Shown here: positions 33,891 through 45,082 of the stretch, piece after piece
Layout: every line of letters begins with the position of its first letter
How positions within the stretch are numbered: position 1 is the stretch's first letter
Source: Pyronema omphalodes
Taxonomy: Eukaryota > Ascomycota > Pezizomycetes > Pezizales > Pyronemataceae
Length of the DNA: 64,000 bases
Direction of reading: 5' to 3'
Assembly (NCBI GenBank): GCA_024516155.1
Contig: JAJJXM010000010.1
Span: 682,001 to 746,000, forward strand
Position numbers and translations under genes: made by a program
Notes under the pieces: generated by a model
Database searches by the model: none
What the model was told of the DNA's origin: nothing
What the model saw: only the letters and a program-made list of their open reading frames with translations

Positions 33891-36800
33891 CTATACGTAC
33901 CCAAAAACCTCCGCCACTGCCGTCCAATTCCACCTGACCGCCCCAACTCCCATTAAAACACAGACACACTCCGTAACCAATAACGTAACTGCTCCAAGCA
34001 TAAATCTAGGACTAAAGATTCGGTACAACATTAAATGACGCCTTAACCAGCCTGCACAGATCATTGACGCTCCTGCAATCGTTGCCTGAAAGAGGACATA
34101 TGTTGCTGCTGCACGGCCCACACGGCTTAACAAACTCTCGGTTTCCTTGATATCCCTCTTTGCGGGTGCCTTCCATAATGCAATCAATGGAACAGCCATG
34201 GCGGTCAAGATCTGGGGACCCAGAGTGTTTCCAGCAACAAGGAGAGGAGACCAGGGGTATCGAATAGTAGTGAGAGGGATGAACGCTGATTCCCACTGGA
34301 TAGAAGAAAGGGTAGCTTGGTGCCCAGTAGAGAAGAAGTGGGCATTTCCGAGAAGAGCAAGAATGACAGGTCCGATGGAAGAGCTGGAAAGGTTGTTGAT
34401 ATCGACAATCTCCACAACAGTAAGAATCTGATAGAGGAGGATTCCTAAGGACAGAGCGCCCATTGGCTTTTGGAGGAGGATGAGTGCTAGAGCCCACGAG
34501 AGAACTAGAAGGAAGTAACGACTACCGTGGACGTTTGCGTATCCGAGAATAGTGATGGTACGCCCACCGACAGAGGTGACTTGGGTTCCAGGCTTGGGAG
34601 GTGCATTGCTGTTGCTATTGCTTTGCTTGACCTCAACATCGAGGCAGAGGGAAGACCAGGCGAATCCAACGTTCCCGGCGATGAGAGCAATAGCGAGAAC
34701 GAGCTGAGCAATAACAGGCTTTGAGCCCTTGATCAATGCATCGTATTGGGGGTACCAAGAACCGTTGTCTGCCGAGTCCAATGTCCAGAAGGCAGCGACA
34801 AGGAGAAGACCGAAGCGGAATGCCCATCCAATGTAAAATTGTGCGGGACCGTGGTAGGAGCTGGTTCCGCTGTAGAAGTCCCCAAGAAACGCGGGGAGCG
34901 TCAATGCCATGGCGAAGAGGAGTCCCAGTGTCCATGATGCGGATACCGAAGACGACTCGGAGACGTAGAAGGTAGACTGGCAATAGGGCATCTGCTCCTC
35001 TCTACACAACCGAGAGAAAGATGCCACACGAGTGAGAATGAGAAGCATGACAGAGTGGTAAGCTCCCATCATTATCGTCCTAGTATCCTTTCGCCGGAGA
35101 GATGAGACAAAACTACACACGGCAAATGTCGCAATGAAGTATGTGATTATCTTATCCTCCCATATGGTAAATGAGTTCGAACCAAACATAACTGAGTTAA
35201 GAGTTGCAAACAAAAGAGAAAGGATGCCCCATCCGGACTTGGGTAGGACCGAGGCGAGTCTCTGGCGAACTACCATGCTAGCTCCAAGAAGTCCCAATAC
35301 AATTCCCATCGCTGTGCCGAAGAGAACAACGTGAAGACGAGGAACCTCCAACTTCTCGGCAAATCCATATGCTGCGGGCAGAGAGAGGATTGTTCCGGCA
35401 GCAAGACCAGTCCGTATCCATCCCAGGTAGAAGCCGGTCAATTGGATGCTGTCTCCCTTCAAAGCTCTGGCGTATATTGCGAGAGTCAAAATGCTGGATA
35501 AAATTACAACAACTCCTGCACCCATGCTAATCAAGTCAAACCTTGCCCAAAGGTACTTGCAGATACGTAAAGTTTCCCTCTGGAAGGTTGAAAAATCACT
35601 GTAAACCTGAGCCCAGGCACCTGGAGCTTTCTTAGCCCATTTACCCTGTAAGCCCTCCCATTTTTTCTGACCAGCCTCCCAGCTGGTCTTTACCAGAGCA
35701 TCAACCTCAATATCCTCATCTTTAGTTCCGGTGTATTCCCGCTGGTATCTCTTGATCTGAGCAGACGTCAATCTAGACACAGTTGCAAGATTCTTCATTC
35801 CCTCCTCGCCACGCTTGCCAAGGAAAGCCTCCGCAATGGGTGCACCAAGATTGTTGAAGGGAATCGGGATACCGAGGAGAAGTGATAACGTCGGGACCAA
35901 GTCAATCTGGGCGACAGATCTAACCCCATCCTCGGGTAAAAGCTCCTTAGGTAGACGCCCAAAGACGGGCTTTTTCGAGTACATCCATAGTGCAGCCTCA
36001 ACCTCACCCTGGGATTCTCCGCCGTGATCACCTTTCGAGTCCATACCATGATCACCCATAACCACCAACAGAGTCTGGTCGTCGATGCTGTCAACTAGAC
36101 GCTGGACAACATCATCCATTTGCTTGAGCTTCTCAGTCATAGCAAAATGATCCGGTCCATAACGATGTCCAGCATGGTCCACGCCAAGGTAGTGAGCGAA
36201 GAGAACATCCCACTTTGTTGCGTTTTTACGCTCCAACAAAGGAAAAATGTGCTCGTTAACCCCATTGTCGACAGTATGTAGATCCCAGACATTTAAACTC
36301 TCGTACGGATGATTCATCTCCTCCTCAAAGAGGCCGGGGAAGAGAGCCATCCAGGTGTCATCGCCCATGAAAGCCATCCGTTTACCCAACGACTTTAATT
36401 GAGAGATAATGTTATCCTCATCAATGGCGGTTCCGGCAAAGTTGCTTCCGGCATCGATGAATGTAGGTAAAGTTCCGGTGGTCAATCCCTTCAAACGTTG
36501 GAGGGTAGTAGTCGGCGGATCGGCAATGAACGGTAGGAGGACGGCATTCTCGGGATTCTTGGACGCAATCCGGTAGGGCGTAGTAAAAGTGTTATGATAG
36601 TGGTGAGGTGAGCTCGTGTTATCCACCGGAACGTACGGGACGGTAAAATCGTATCGAAGGGCGTCGATGATTACCACAACGGCTTTGGTGAAAGTTCGGG
36701 GGTGCCAACATCCATTGTCTATATTCGGTAATGCTGCATCTCCATACACTTGTAGCGGCGAGATAGCACACGATGATTTGTGCTCGAGCACCAAGCGTGT

Positions 36801-37046
36801 CAGCAAGAAGCCCTTAGTAAAAAGGTAAATTCCAACGCCGTGCAGATAAACGAAGCTGAGCAGCAACGCCACGAGGAGACCGTGCGAGTATGTAAAGTCT
36901 CTCTGGGCAATCTTGTTTCGAAGAGCAACCTGCTTGTCTTTCGCTCGTTTGTCCGCCAATTCGGTGGCCTGGGCAGCAGCAGCAGCAGCAAATTTGGCCT
37001 TGATCTGCTGGAACTCGGAGGGCGGTTTCTCGGCCTTTGCGGACAT
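33891..37046 (-). CDS. GPI13: GPI ethanolamine phosphate transferase 3 (PIG-O/Gpi13)
   Basis: ER-membrane enzyme that adds ethanolamine phosphate to the third mannose of the GPI precursor, the bridge later joined to proteins. A single uninterrupted exon of 1051 aa, close to the family length. An N-terminal membrane anchor lies at about residues 55-85. The luminal alkaline-phosphatase-like domain shows metal and nucleophile motifs: VVVIIDALRYDF (Asp128), PTTTLQRLKGLTTGTLPTF (Thr near 180), FMGDDTW, HYLGVDHAGHRYGP (Asp290, His291) and VVMGDHGMDSKGDHGG (Asp332, His333). The C-terminal half (from about 520) is a chain of hydrophobic spans. It is head-to-head with the sterol acyltransferase gene. 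A coiled Ala/Lys-rich cytosolic leader precedes the anchor. Confidence 0.96.
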   Translation of the reverse strand: MSAKAEKPPSEFQQIKAKFAAAAAAQATELADKRAKDKQVALRNKIAQRDFTYSHGLLVALLLSFVYLHGVGIYLFTKGFLLTRLVLEHKSSCAISPLQVYGDAALPNIDNGCWHPRTFTKAVVVIIDALRYDFTVPYVPVDNTSSPHHYHNTFTTPYRIASKNPENAVLLPFIADPPTTTLQRLKGLTTGTLPTFIDAGSNFAGTAIDEDNIISQLKSLGKRMAFMGDDTWMALFPGLFEEEMNHPYESLNVWDLHTVDNGVNEHIFPLLERKNATKWDVLFAHYLGVDHAGHRYGPDHFAMTEKLKQMDDVVQRLVDSIDDQTLLVVMGDHGMDSKGDHGGESQGEVEAALWMYSKKPVFGRLPKELLPEDGVRSVAQIDLVPTLSLLLGIPIPFNNLGAPIAEAFLGKRGEEGMKNLATVSRLTSAQIKRYQREYTGTKDEDIEVDALVKTSWEAGQKKWEGLQGKWAKKAPGAWAQVYSDFSTFQRETLRICKYLWARFDLISMGAGVVVILSSILTLAIYARALKGDSIQLTGFYLGWIRTGLAAGTILSLPAAYGFAEKLEVPRLHVVLFGTAMGIVLGLLGASMVVRQRLASVLPKSGWGILSLLFATLNSVMFGSNSFTIWEDKIITYFIATFAVCSFVSSLRRKDTRTIMMGAYHSVMLLILTRVASFSRLCREEQMPYCQSTFYVSESSSVSASWTLGLLFAMALTLPAFLGDFYSGTSSYHGPAQFYIGWAFRFGLLLVAAFWTLDSADNGSWYPQYDALIKGSKPVIAQLVLAIALIAGNVGFAWSSLCLDVEVKQSNSNSNAPPKPGTQVTSVGGRTITILGYANVHGSRYFLLVLSWALALILLQKPMGALSLGILLYQILTVVEIVDINNLSSSSIGPVILALLGNAHFFSTGHQATLSSIQWESAFIPLTTIRYPWSPLLVAGNTLGPQILTAMAVPLIALWKAPAKRDIKETESLLSRVGRAAATYVLFQATIAGASMICAGWLRRHLMLYRIFSPRFMLGAVTLLVTECVCVLMGVGAVRWNWTAVAEVFGYV

Positions 37047-37696
37047 GGCGGTCGGATTTCAATTTTTGCTCATTCGAGAGCCGTAGCTGAAGGGAGGGAG
37101 GAATGAAAAAGGCTATGTGTTATGATGGCCGGAAATCATCTGCGTAGAAGAAGGAATGGACGCTCAAGATTAGGACTCGGGAAAGGCGGGATACTGGCGT
37201 CGGTGGTCTACTGTATGATCTATCTACTCTAGTGCGGTAAAGGCGACGGCTTCGGCGTGTTGAGCGTATTGACGAAAGGGGGACGTGGCAACGACGTGGG
37301 ACGCGCGGGCCGGGTAACTATTTAATTTTTGGGCTGTAGGACATTTGATGGAAGAGCCAACCAGACAACACCAAGAGCCCGGCTGTAAGAATAGCCGGGT
37401 AACTAGTTTTAGGGCGTAGGAAAGTCCCGAAGATGCAAGCAACCAGACAGCTTCAAGGCCTATGTATTAGCCTCGATGCCAGCAACAGTAAGGATGACCG
37501 GGTAACTCGGATTAAGGCGTAGGACAGCTCGTTTGAACCAACCGAAGTTGAACTTCAGCCCCACTTCCAGCAAGCTTACTCTCGAGCTAGCGCCCGGAAC
37601 CGGAACGTCGTGTCAGCCAAGACACATTTAGCTCATGATGATGGACCTACAAAACCATCGTTTTGGAGCTCTACAGGGTCCAAGAATCCCGTCAAC
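37047..37696. promoter_or_regulatory. Divergent promoter GPI13/sterol acyltransferase
   Basis: 650 bp between two start codons on opposite strands. It contains three spaced copies of a CCGGGTAACT-type element with partly conserved surroundings (see the separate entry). No TATA box is obvious. Confidence 0.6.
37310..37530 (+). repeat. Three-copy CCGGGTAACT...GGC(T)GTAGGA repeat
   Basis: CCGGGTAACT or CCGGGTAACTA begins at 37310, 37395 and 37498. In each case GGCTGTAGGA or GGCGTAGGA follows about 10-15 nt later, and an AACCA(GACA) segment further on. Spacing is 85 and 103 bp, so this is a degenerate tandem triplication or three binding sites. Confidence 0.75.
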
Positions 37697-39790
37697 ATGT
37701 CCGGTATACAACGTCATGAGTCTTCGTCGAATTTACCTAGACGAATCGATGCGGCATCCAGAACGTCTTCAACCTCCTCTTCGGAATCGGATCTGGTCGG
37801 ACACATAGAATCTGCGACTCTGAACAGGGAATTAATTTTCACAACTGCAACAAAAGAGGGGACTTCTGAACCGTTGTTGGAAACGCTATTGGATTCTCAA
37901 GCAGACACATCTTCAGATGAAGCCGTTTTTGATGATGATCGACTGCCATTGCATCCTCGCGAACACCGCATCAGTCCTTCAGATATTATTGAATCTGCGC
38001 CATTAGACAAAGAATTGCGAAGAAAAGGTTCTGTGGAGGGGTTAGATATTCCAGTTTCTCTAGAGAGAATTAGAAGTAAAGACGATGATGGAAGTCGCCG
38101 TTATGTCTTAAAAATTGATGACGAGCTGAGAGAGTTATTGGCAGCAGGAGCCCGAGAACGGGAGAGGCAGACCAGGGGAAGTAAAAAGGTGCGAGCAAGG
38201 AAGGGAAGATTTGGCGACTTGGTATTTACCCAGAGATATACAACATTTGATCGTATGAATGAGTCTGAGGGTCGGAAAGGCTTTTGGGGATTTGCAATAC
38301 TCATGTGGTGAGTTTTAAATATTAATTATGGAAGTTGGCAGTGCTAAAATTAAATGTGCTTCTAGGCTCGGTGTAGGTTTTTTTCTACTAAAAACAGCTG
38401 CCGAGAACTATCGTGCCTACGGTCACATTTTTGGAATTGATATCCTCTCCATTATGTTTCGACCCAACCATCTATTTGATTGTCTTTTAACGGACGCCAT
38501 CATGTTCTACGGCAGCACTCTTTGGAATGTTCCACTCCAGAAAGCAGTCCAAAAAGGTGCCATATCTTGGGACCGAACTGCATGGATTTTACAGTCAGTT
38601 TGGCAGTTTGTATACATTTACCTCATCATTTCATACACCCTTTATAAAGAATGGCCATGGATTCAAACCGTATTTTTGGTACTTCACTGCATTGTGATGC
38701 TCATGAAGCAACACTCATATGTAAGTTTTATAATACATCAGATAAACATATTATTAATACCCCATAGGCATTTTACAACGGCTACCTTAGCGAAGTCTAC
38801 AAGCGGCGCTGCCTTCTCGAGACTAAACTTGAACAAATGAAAGACTGCGGTGCTCGTACTTCAAGTGCAGAAGTCGAACTCAAGCCCAGCCTCGGAATCA
38901 CCTACCGAGATCGCCGTCGTTCTTCCGCAGGGCAATTAGATATTGCCAAGCTTCCGAGTGAGCTGTCTCCTAGACAAGCCACTCACTTCGCCAAGCTGCT
39001 CCAGACGGAAATCGAAGCCTGCGACGCTGAACTCTCCCTAGAAGCCACAAATTCCCCGAAGGTTACATACCCTGAAAACCTCACTTATAGAAACTATGTC
39101 GAATACATCCATTTCCCCACCGTCCTCTACGAGTTATGCTACCCTCGAACTCTCGGCATAGACTGGTCCTACGTGGCTGAAAAAACCGTCGCGACATTCG
39201 GTGTTCTTGGGATCATGGTCTTAGTCTCACAACAATCTATTTACCCAGTAGTGATGTATTGCAACTCCCTCCGCGGTCTTCCTCTCGGCGATCGCCTCGC
39301 TGAATTCCCCTGGATCCTCCTTCAATTAGTCTTTCCTTTTATGATGTGCTACCTCTGCGTCTGGTACCTAATCTGGGAACTAATCCTCAATTTATTGGGG
39401 GAGCTTACCCGCTTTGCTGATCGTGGGTTCTACGGTGATTGGTGGAACTCTGTTACCTGGGACCAGTTTGCGAGGGATTGGAATACGCCAGTTCATCAGT
39501 TTTTGCTGCGGCATGTTTATCACAGTTCGATTTCGACTTTTCAAATTTCGAGGGAGAATGCTACTCTTATTACTTTCTTGATTTCGAGTGTTGTGCATGA
39601 GTTGGTAATGTGGTGTATTTTTGGGAAACTAAGAGGTTATCTCTTTGCGGGTCAGATGTTGCAGCTACCCTTGGTGGCTCTGAGTAGGACGAAGTTTATG
39701 AGGGGAAGAATGATTTTGGGGAATGTGTTATTCTGGATAGGCATTTGGACGGGACCGAGTTTTTTGAGTGCGAGTTATTTGATTTTGTAA
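37697..39790 (+). CDS. ARE2: Sterol O-acyltransferase (ACAT/ARE type, MBOAT family)
   Basis: ER-membrane enzyme that esterifies ergosterol with fatty acyl-CoA for storage in lipid droplets. Exons 37697-38307, 38366-38720, 38768-39790; 662 aa. The open frame extends upstream without an ATG, so the start is MSGIQRHESSSNLP at 37697. About 200 N-terminal residues are Ser/Asp-rich and cytosolic. Membrane spans start near WGFAILMWLGVGFFLLKTA. Family motifs: YPRTLGIDWSYVAEK, FYGDWWNSVTWDQFARDWN (FYxDWWN motif) and SSVVHELVMWCIFGK with the catalytic His. Both splice joins restore family sequence (AFYNGYLSEVYKRR). ARE1 and ARE2 cannot be told apart here; the symbol marks the class only. Confidence 0.93.
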
Positions 39791-40312
39791 ACGGAGGAAT
39801 GAAGCGGCAAGCAGGAAGGAGGTGATGTTGGTTGTGTTTTTTGGCGTTGTTGGTGATGTTGGAGTTTAAGTTGGAGAATGAAGGAGTTTAAGTGAGAGGT
39901 GGGGGGGGGGGGGGGGGGGGAGTTAGATTTTGGGGAAGTTGGATTACACGGGATTTAGAGAGAGTGTGGAAGAGAGTGTGAGAGAGGGAATTGGGAAGAA
40001 CTGGAGGATGTGGCACGTGAGTGTGGGTGATGTATGGTGATTGACGATTGACGAAAACACTCCAGATCACTCGTTGAATCTGGGGACGATTATATGAATG
40101 AAGAGTATATACGACCGTTATGTTTAAACTAAGTAGACTAGATACCAATTCAACTCAATCTTATTTATAGCTAGTATTTCAGGAATTTCCCTCAATCGAA
40201 CATTCTACAGTGGTACATGCGCGTGGGTCCTACCCCTGTCAACTAAACGCCACCTTAACACCTTATCGATAGCTCACCATCACGACGTCATCCTTCATCT
40301 CACTTCACCAGC
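39791..40312. other. Intergenic region with G20 tract
   Basis: 522 bp between two plus-strand genes. It has purine-rich DNA followed by a run of 20 G and a GAGTGTG-rich stretch. Expected to hold the acyltransferase 3' UTR and the MRS6 promoter. Confidence 0.6.
39901..39920 (+). repeat. G20 homopolymer
   Basis: Twenty consecutive G, directly downstream of purine-rich sequence, about 110 bp after the acyltransferase stop codon. Confidence 0.95.
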
Positions 40313-42133
40313 ATGGACGACTGCACGCTCCCCTCCACAACCTGGGACATCATTGTGCTGGGCACCGGCGTCAAACCCTCTCTTTTATCTGTCGCGCTGT
40401 CCCGTGCCGGCAAAAAAGTGCTGCAACTCGATCCACGTGAATACTACGGCGCCACAGAAACAGCCTTCTCTATCGACGAGCTTGAACAATGGGCCAAATC
40501 CCCTCTACCACCATTTTCTCACATCGAGACCGAGAGGCTAGCTGAGATAACACGGCCCAGAGGTTATACTCTCGCTCTTGCTCCGCATCTGGTGTACTGG
40601 GGAAGTAGCCTATTGGAGCTATTGAGGGAGGTTGAAATGACAAGTTCTTTCACTTGGCAGGCTGTAGGGAGCTGGTGGGTTTACATACCCGACTCTGCGA
40701 TGGAGGAGCGGCCGGCTACCGGTATTGGAGGTTTATTGCTAGATGCCGGAGTGAAGGCGGTGAAAGCTACTGCGGCGGTGAAGAAGAAGGGTGGATGGAA
40801 TAAGGGACGGAAGAAGAGTAAAGATATTGATACTGAAGCTTCAACCGCTGCTTCAGAGGTATCTGCACCCACCACAGATGCCGAAGTGACACCAGCCGAC
40901 CTTACCCCCGAAGCAACCTCTACCGCTCCCGCCGGCTCTACACTCCGCAAACTCGGCAGCCTTCGCGAAGTTCCCTGTACCTTCGAAGACGTCGCTTTCT
41001 CCCCTGACTTACAAGACCGAGACCGAGGATACCTTGGAGGATTTTTGCGCTTCCTTATGAAATGCGCTGATCCCGCAGATGTGAAACACCAAGAAATTCT
41101 CCAAAAGAATGCAGAAACCTCCTTCTCGGAATTCCTGTCCAGCGAATATCCATTACCAACCTGGACCATCGCATCTTTACATTCATTGACGCTGCTACAA
41201 ACTGCACCGAATGAAACAAAGCTGAAGGACGCGGTACCAGCACTCATAACCCATATGACTTCTATTGGCTCTATCCCGGATATCCGCTCCTCAGCAGCGT
41301 TGACGATTGCATATGGAGGTAGCGCGGAGTTAACACAAGTTTGGTCCCGAGGAACGGCAGTTTCTGGGGGTCTTAATGTTCTTGGACGAGGCATTACAAA
41401 GATTGTTGGGGATACTGTCACCTTATCAAACGGGGAGGTAGTAACAGCAGAGTGGATTATCATTCCGGATGAAGAAGAATTCGAAACCAGTGAAACCCAG
41501 GAAACTCCTGAAACCGAATCAACCACAGAGACTACTACAAAATCTACCAAGTCCACAACCTCCTACACCAAATCCATCCACCTAATCTCATCTCCTCTCG
41601 ACTCTCTTTTCACCCGGAAACTAGAAACAGACCGTATACCCCCCAATGCGGCAGTTCTCACCTTCCCCGTTGGATCTCTCTCTACATCTACCGGCATCAC
41701 CAACACAGCTCCAGTCTATATCATCGCGCATTCTTCCGCGACCGGAGAATGCGGGAAAGACGAGAGCGTGCTTTATACCTCTACCCAGATCTCTAAAGAT
41801 GATGGGGGATATGAACTTTCTTCGATAGCTGTAAAAAGGGTGCTTGAAGAGATCGGTTCTGATGGAACTGCGGCGGTGCCAGAGGTTAAGTTTGTGTGTA
41901 GATATACACAGGAGTTTCCTGTTGACGATAAAGAGACTCCAGCGGGAGAGAAAGAAGGGGAGGTGAAGGGAAGGGTTGTTAAAATCAAGGGGATGAAGGA
42001 CGGATTGGCCTTTGATGAGGGGACGGTAGAGAGTTGTAAGAGGGTTTACGAGAGAATTATTGGGACGAGGGAAGGTTTTTTAAGAATGACAGAAACGATG
42101 AGAAGACAATATGAGGAGATGGAAGATCAGTAG
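40313..42133 (+). CDS. MRS6: Rab escort protein (Rab GGTase component A)
   Basis: Binds newly made Rab GTPases and presents them to geranylgeranyltransferase II, then delivers them to membranes. Single exon, 606 aa, close to yeast Mrs6 (603). The GDI/REP fold begins WDIIVLGTGVKPSLLSVAL, followed by GKKVLQLDPREYYGATETAF. Other family-like segments are YTLALAPHLVYWGSSLLELL, GYLGGFLRFLMKCADP and IPDIRSSAALTIAYGGSAEL. A Lys-rich insert followed by a Ser/Thr/Ala-rich stretch (KKKGGWNKGRKKSKD onward) at about residues 155-220, and a Thr/Glu-rich insert near 395-420, are low-complexity additions within the fold. The start is the first ATG, 24 codons before YLSR-type alternatives in other frames. Role is from the family. 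Confidence 0.93.
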   Translation: MDDCTLPSTTWDIIVLGTGVKPSLLSVALSRAGKKVLQLDPREYYGATETAFSIDELEQWAKSPLPPFSHIETERLAEITRPRGYTLALAPHLVYWGSSLLELLREVEMTSSFTWQAVGSWWVYIPDSAMEERPATGIGGLLLDAGVKAVKATAAVKKKGGWNKGRKKSKDIDTEASTAASEVSAPTTDAEVTPADLTPEATSTAPAGSTLRKLGSLREVPCTFEDVAFSPDLQDRDRGYLGGFLRFLMKCADPADVKHQEILQKNAETSFSEFLSSEYPLPTWTIASLHSLTLLQTAPNETKLKDAVPALITHMTSIGSIPDIRSSAALTIAYGGSAELTQVWSRGTAVSGGLNVLGRGITKIVGDTVTLSNGEVVTAEWIIIPDEEEFETSETQETPETESTTETTTKSTKSTTSYTKSIHLISSPLDSLFTRKLETDRIPPNAAVLTFPVGSLSTSTGITNTAPVYIIAHSSATGECGKDESVLYTSTQISKDDGGYELSSIAVKRVLEEIGSDGTAAVPEVKFVCRYTQEFPVDDKETPAGEKEGEVKGRVVKIKGMKDGLAFDEGTVESCKRVYERIIGTREGFLRMTETMRRQYEEMEDQ

Positions 42134-42506
42134 CCAGTTACTAGCAATAGGCTATGATTAAAAGATAATAGAGATACCCTTTTAACAAATATATGAATAG
42201 ACTAGAGGAATAGACTGGTGACTGAGCTTTGGACATCAATCCATCAGTTCGGGTTCACGTCACAGCGGATCTGATCGATGCTTTTTTTTTCCAAAATCAA
42301 TAATTACTACTCGTTTGTGCATACTAAAGACGATGTATAAACCAAAAAGTTACAGTTAAAACATCAATAAAAACCTGAGTCATGACCGCTCAAACTTTAC
42401 AGTCCAAAGACAAAATTAAACCTTCATCTGAAGAACAAAAAAACTCCCTTCACCATGCGTAAAACCCTTTAAAATACCTCATACAATAAGCATTGTTCCT
42501 CGAACA
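42134..42506. other. Convergent intergenic region MRS6/MFS porter
   Basis: 373 bp, AT-rich, holding two 3' UTRs. Confidence 0.6.
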
Positions 42507-44555
42507 CTAGCAGGTCACCCTAAGCATATTCACAGCTTCCTTCTCCTTCATATGTCTCTCGTAATTCTTTTCCGCATCCCAATTCCAAGGACTATCAATA
42601 TTGAAAAGATACTCGATGTCCTCTAACTTTCTTCCATTTGTCTCGGGATAAAGACAATAGACCATTGGAATAGTCGACAATGAGCAAGCCGCAAAAATGA
42701 TCAAAGTCCAGGATCCAATATGCTGAAACATAACAGGACAAATCAGAGTAAGCCAGCCGTTTCCAATGCACCAACCAATAACTCCAAAGGCTGCTCCACG
42801 GACGCGGACTTCGAGAGGGAAGATTTCGGTTTGGTAGACCCAAGGGACACAAAGCTATTACAGAAATCAGCTACCGCCTCATTGATACTTGGCAGGGAGA
42901 ACAATATTCAGAGAAGAACTTACCCAAGTAGCACCAAAAACGAAAGTAAATAAGAAGACACCGAATGTTGCGACAATTCCATGGGCGGAGTTGGTAGAGC
43001 CTTGTTCGATAAGGTGAGAGAAACCGCCAGCAATGGCCATGGCAATGGCTTGGAGAACGGCGCCAATATAAAGGATGTTTCGACGGCCATATTTATCTAA
43101 GCACCAAACGGGAATGAGTGTACTGATAGTGTAGAAGATCTGCCATGCCTATTAGCTTGTCCTTTTTGGGCTGAAAGCGGGCAACCTACGGTGTTGATTC
43201 CACAAATTAGATTCGCCTTTTGACTAGAGAATCCTGCTGCTCGGAACATGACAGGAGCATAGACAGTGACACCGGCAACTCCGACCCATTCCTGAATAAC
43301 CTGTAAAGCAATAATAAGATATACTCTTCGGGTAATGTGCATCCCGCCCTTTCCAAGACCGAAGGCCATAGTCCAAGAGTTAGTCACACCATTCCTGTAC
43401 TTAAAGTTCTTCTCTGCAGTAACAGCCTCTTTGATCTCCTCCATCTCTATATCGGTCTTACTTAAATCACAGCCACGAATCTTCCAGAGAACATAACGTG
43501 CCTCCTTCATCTTTCCGGCCTTGGCTAGCCATCTAGGGGACTCAGGGAAGAAAAAAACAGCACATATGAGCCCAAGAAGAGGAAGGATTTGGAACGCAAT
43601 GGGAAATCTCCAACGGATAGGCGAGTTTCCTCCGTCGATAAAAGAAAGGCCATAGTTAAGCCAATAAGCGATGACGACTCCGAAGATATTCGATGTGAAC
43701 TCAGTAGCGATCGTGTTTCCGCGGGAAGTGTGATCAGATACCTCCGTAGCCTGTTCATTATCAATAAATGCCGTACTGTAGAGGGTGATAGGGAGGTACA
43801 AACCTATACGGGGACAACTGAGTTTAGGATACCTGTACCAATTCCGTTGATGACACGGGCAATCAACACCCAAGGGACGTTCATTGCGGTGCATTGAAGG
43901 GCAGCTCCAAAGACTGCCCATACAGCTCCGATAAAAATTCCCATGATGCGACCGTATCTGTCCCCGACCCAACCTCCGTGGAGGCAACCAATGAATGCAC
44001 CGGCGTAGTAAATAGCAACAATACCACCTAAATGAATGTTAACAACAGTGTGAGGTCCTTAGAAGTGTATATGGCTTATAAACCTTCCAGAAGTCCATTC
44101 GTAACATGTGGCTCGTTAAATTCATCAATGTAGCCATAGCCCATAAGCCGAATGTAGTCTGAATCCTTATCAGAATAACATCCACGCCGAGGTAATTATC
44201 ATTGGATAGATGCTTGCGGTACCGTTTGACGTATTGACACCGGCCGTCATTCCCTGGTCGTAACCAAAGAAACAGAAACTGATACATGCCAACGTGATAA
44301 TCCTATCGTATCATTCCATTTGTTAGCAGTCACATTCAACATCATCGTAGATAGTCAGAGAGTTTACCAAAATCTCAATGTCTTTCCTTGATACTTGTGT
44401 ACAATATTCCACGAACTAATGTTAGAACCATCAGGCGTAACTGTTTCAGTAATTATGTTTTCGTATGGATCATAGTCGATACTCTGAAGGCATATGGAAT
44501 CCTCAAAATGCCCTGAATCCTTTGTCTCTTTGGACATATCGTAGCTGTCTTCCAT
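42507..44555 (-). CDS. MFS sugar porter family transporter
   Basis: Twelve-span plasma-membrane transporter of the sugar porter family. Exons: 44555-44368, 44302-44223, 44158-44084, 44027-43810, 43750-43190, 43148-42924, 42854-42507; 564 aa. Splicing rebuilds family sequence: FFGYDQGMTAGVNTSN, NDYIRLMGYGYIDEF, GGWVGDRYGR, PESPRWLAKAGK, GAVLQAIAMAIAGGFSH, YQTEIFPLEVRVRG and PETNGRKLEDIEYLF. Two donor sites are weak (GTACCG, GTTTAT). The join VVP/ATEVSDHTSRG is about two residues shorter than usual, so that exon edge is less certain. Substrate unknown: related fungal proteins carry hexoses, pentoses, disaccharides or quinate. The N-terminal 60 residues are acidic and cytosolic. Confidence 0.87.
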
Positions 44556-45082
44556 GTTTGCGAATATTGGTGTTGATGGTGTTGAAGATGCAGAGATGGA
44601 AGGGAGGTTCTGGAGGTGGGCTCACAATACTTAACTGGTGGAGTGAGATTGAGGATGCCTTGACCGCCGGGACGCTAACTAGGGATGAGAAGTCCACCGC
44701 TAGGTTTACATCTATCATGATATTTCGTTATGGTAAAATTCTCTTGGGGCCTTCGATATATCTTGGTATTTTTGTCGAGAGTAATGTGATAGCGTATGAC
44801 GACAAATGGGTAATACTATCTTAACATTTCATAGGCCATTCTTTTCGAGCAAACTAAGTACATGAGGCCTACAGCTGTTGATCTGTCATATCTAACTAAT
44901 TGAACCCAATAATGTCGACAAATGCGGTATTAGCGAGTCAGTGTAGCTTGCCGAATATAGGAATTCAAATAAATCAACAGCGTAAATGCTCCGTGCCTAT
45001 GGTACAACGTAATTCTATCCAACCCTATGATACATTTTGCAACCGCAATACAATTCTTTTCTCCAACACACGTATATCTCCT
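44556..45082. other. MFS porter 5' region and uL1m 3' region
   Basis: 527 bp with no supported gene. Expected to hold the porter promoter. Confidence 0.55.

Noticed and set aside
40681..41556. 291-codon minus-strand frame
   Set aside because: Antisense to MRS6; the plus strand has the GDI/REP fold motifs.
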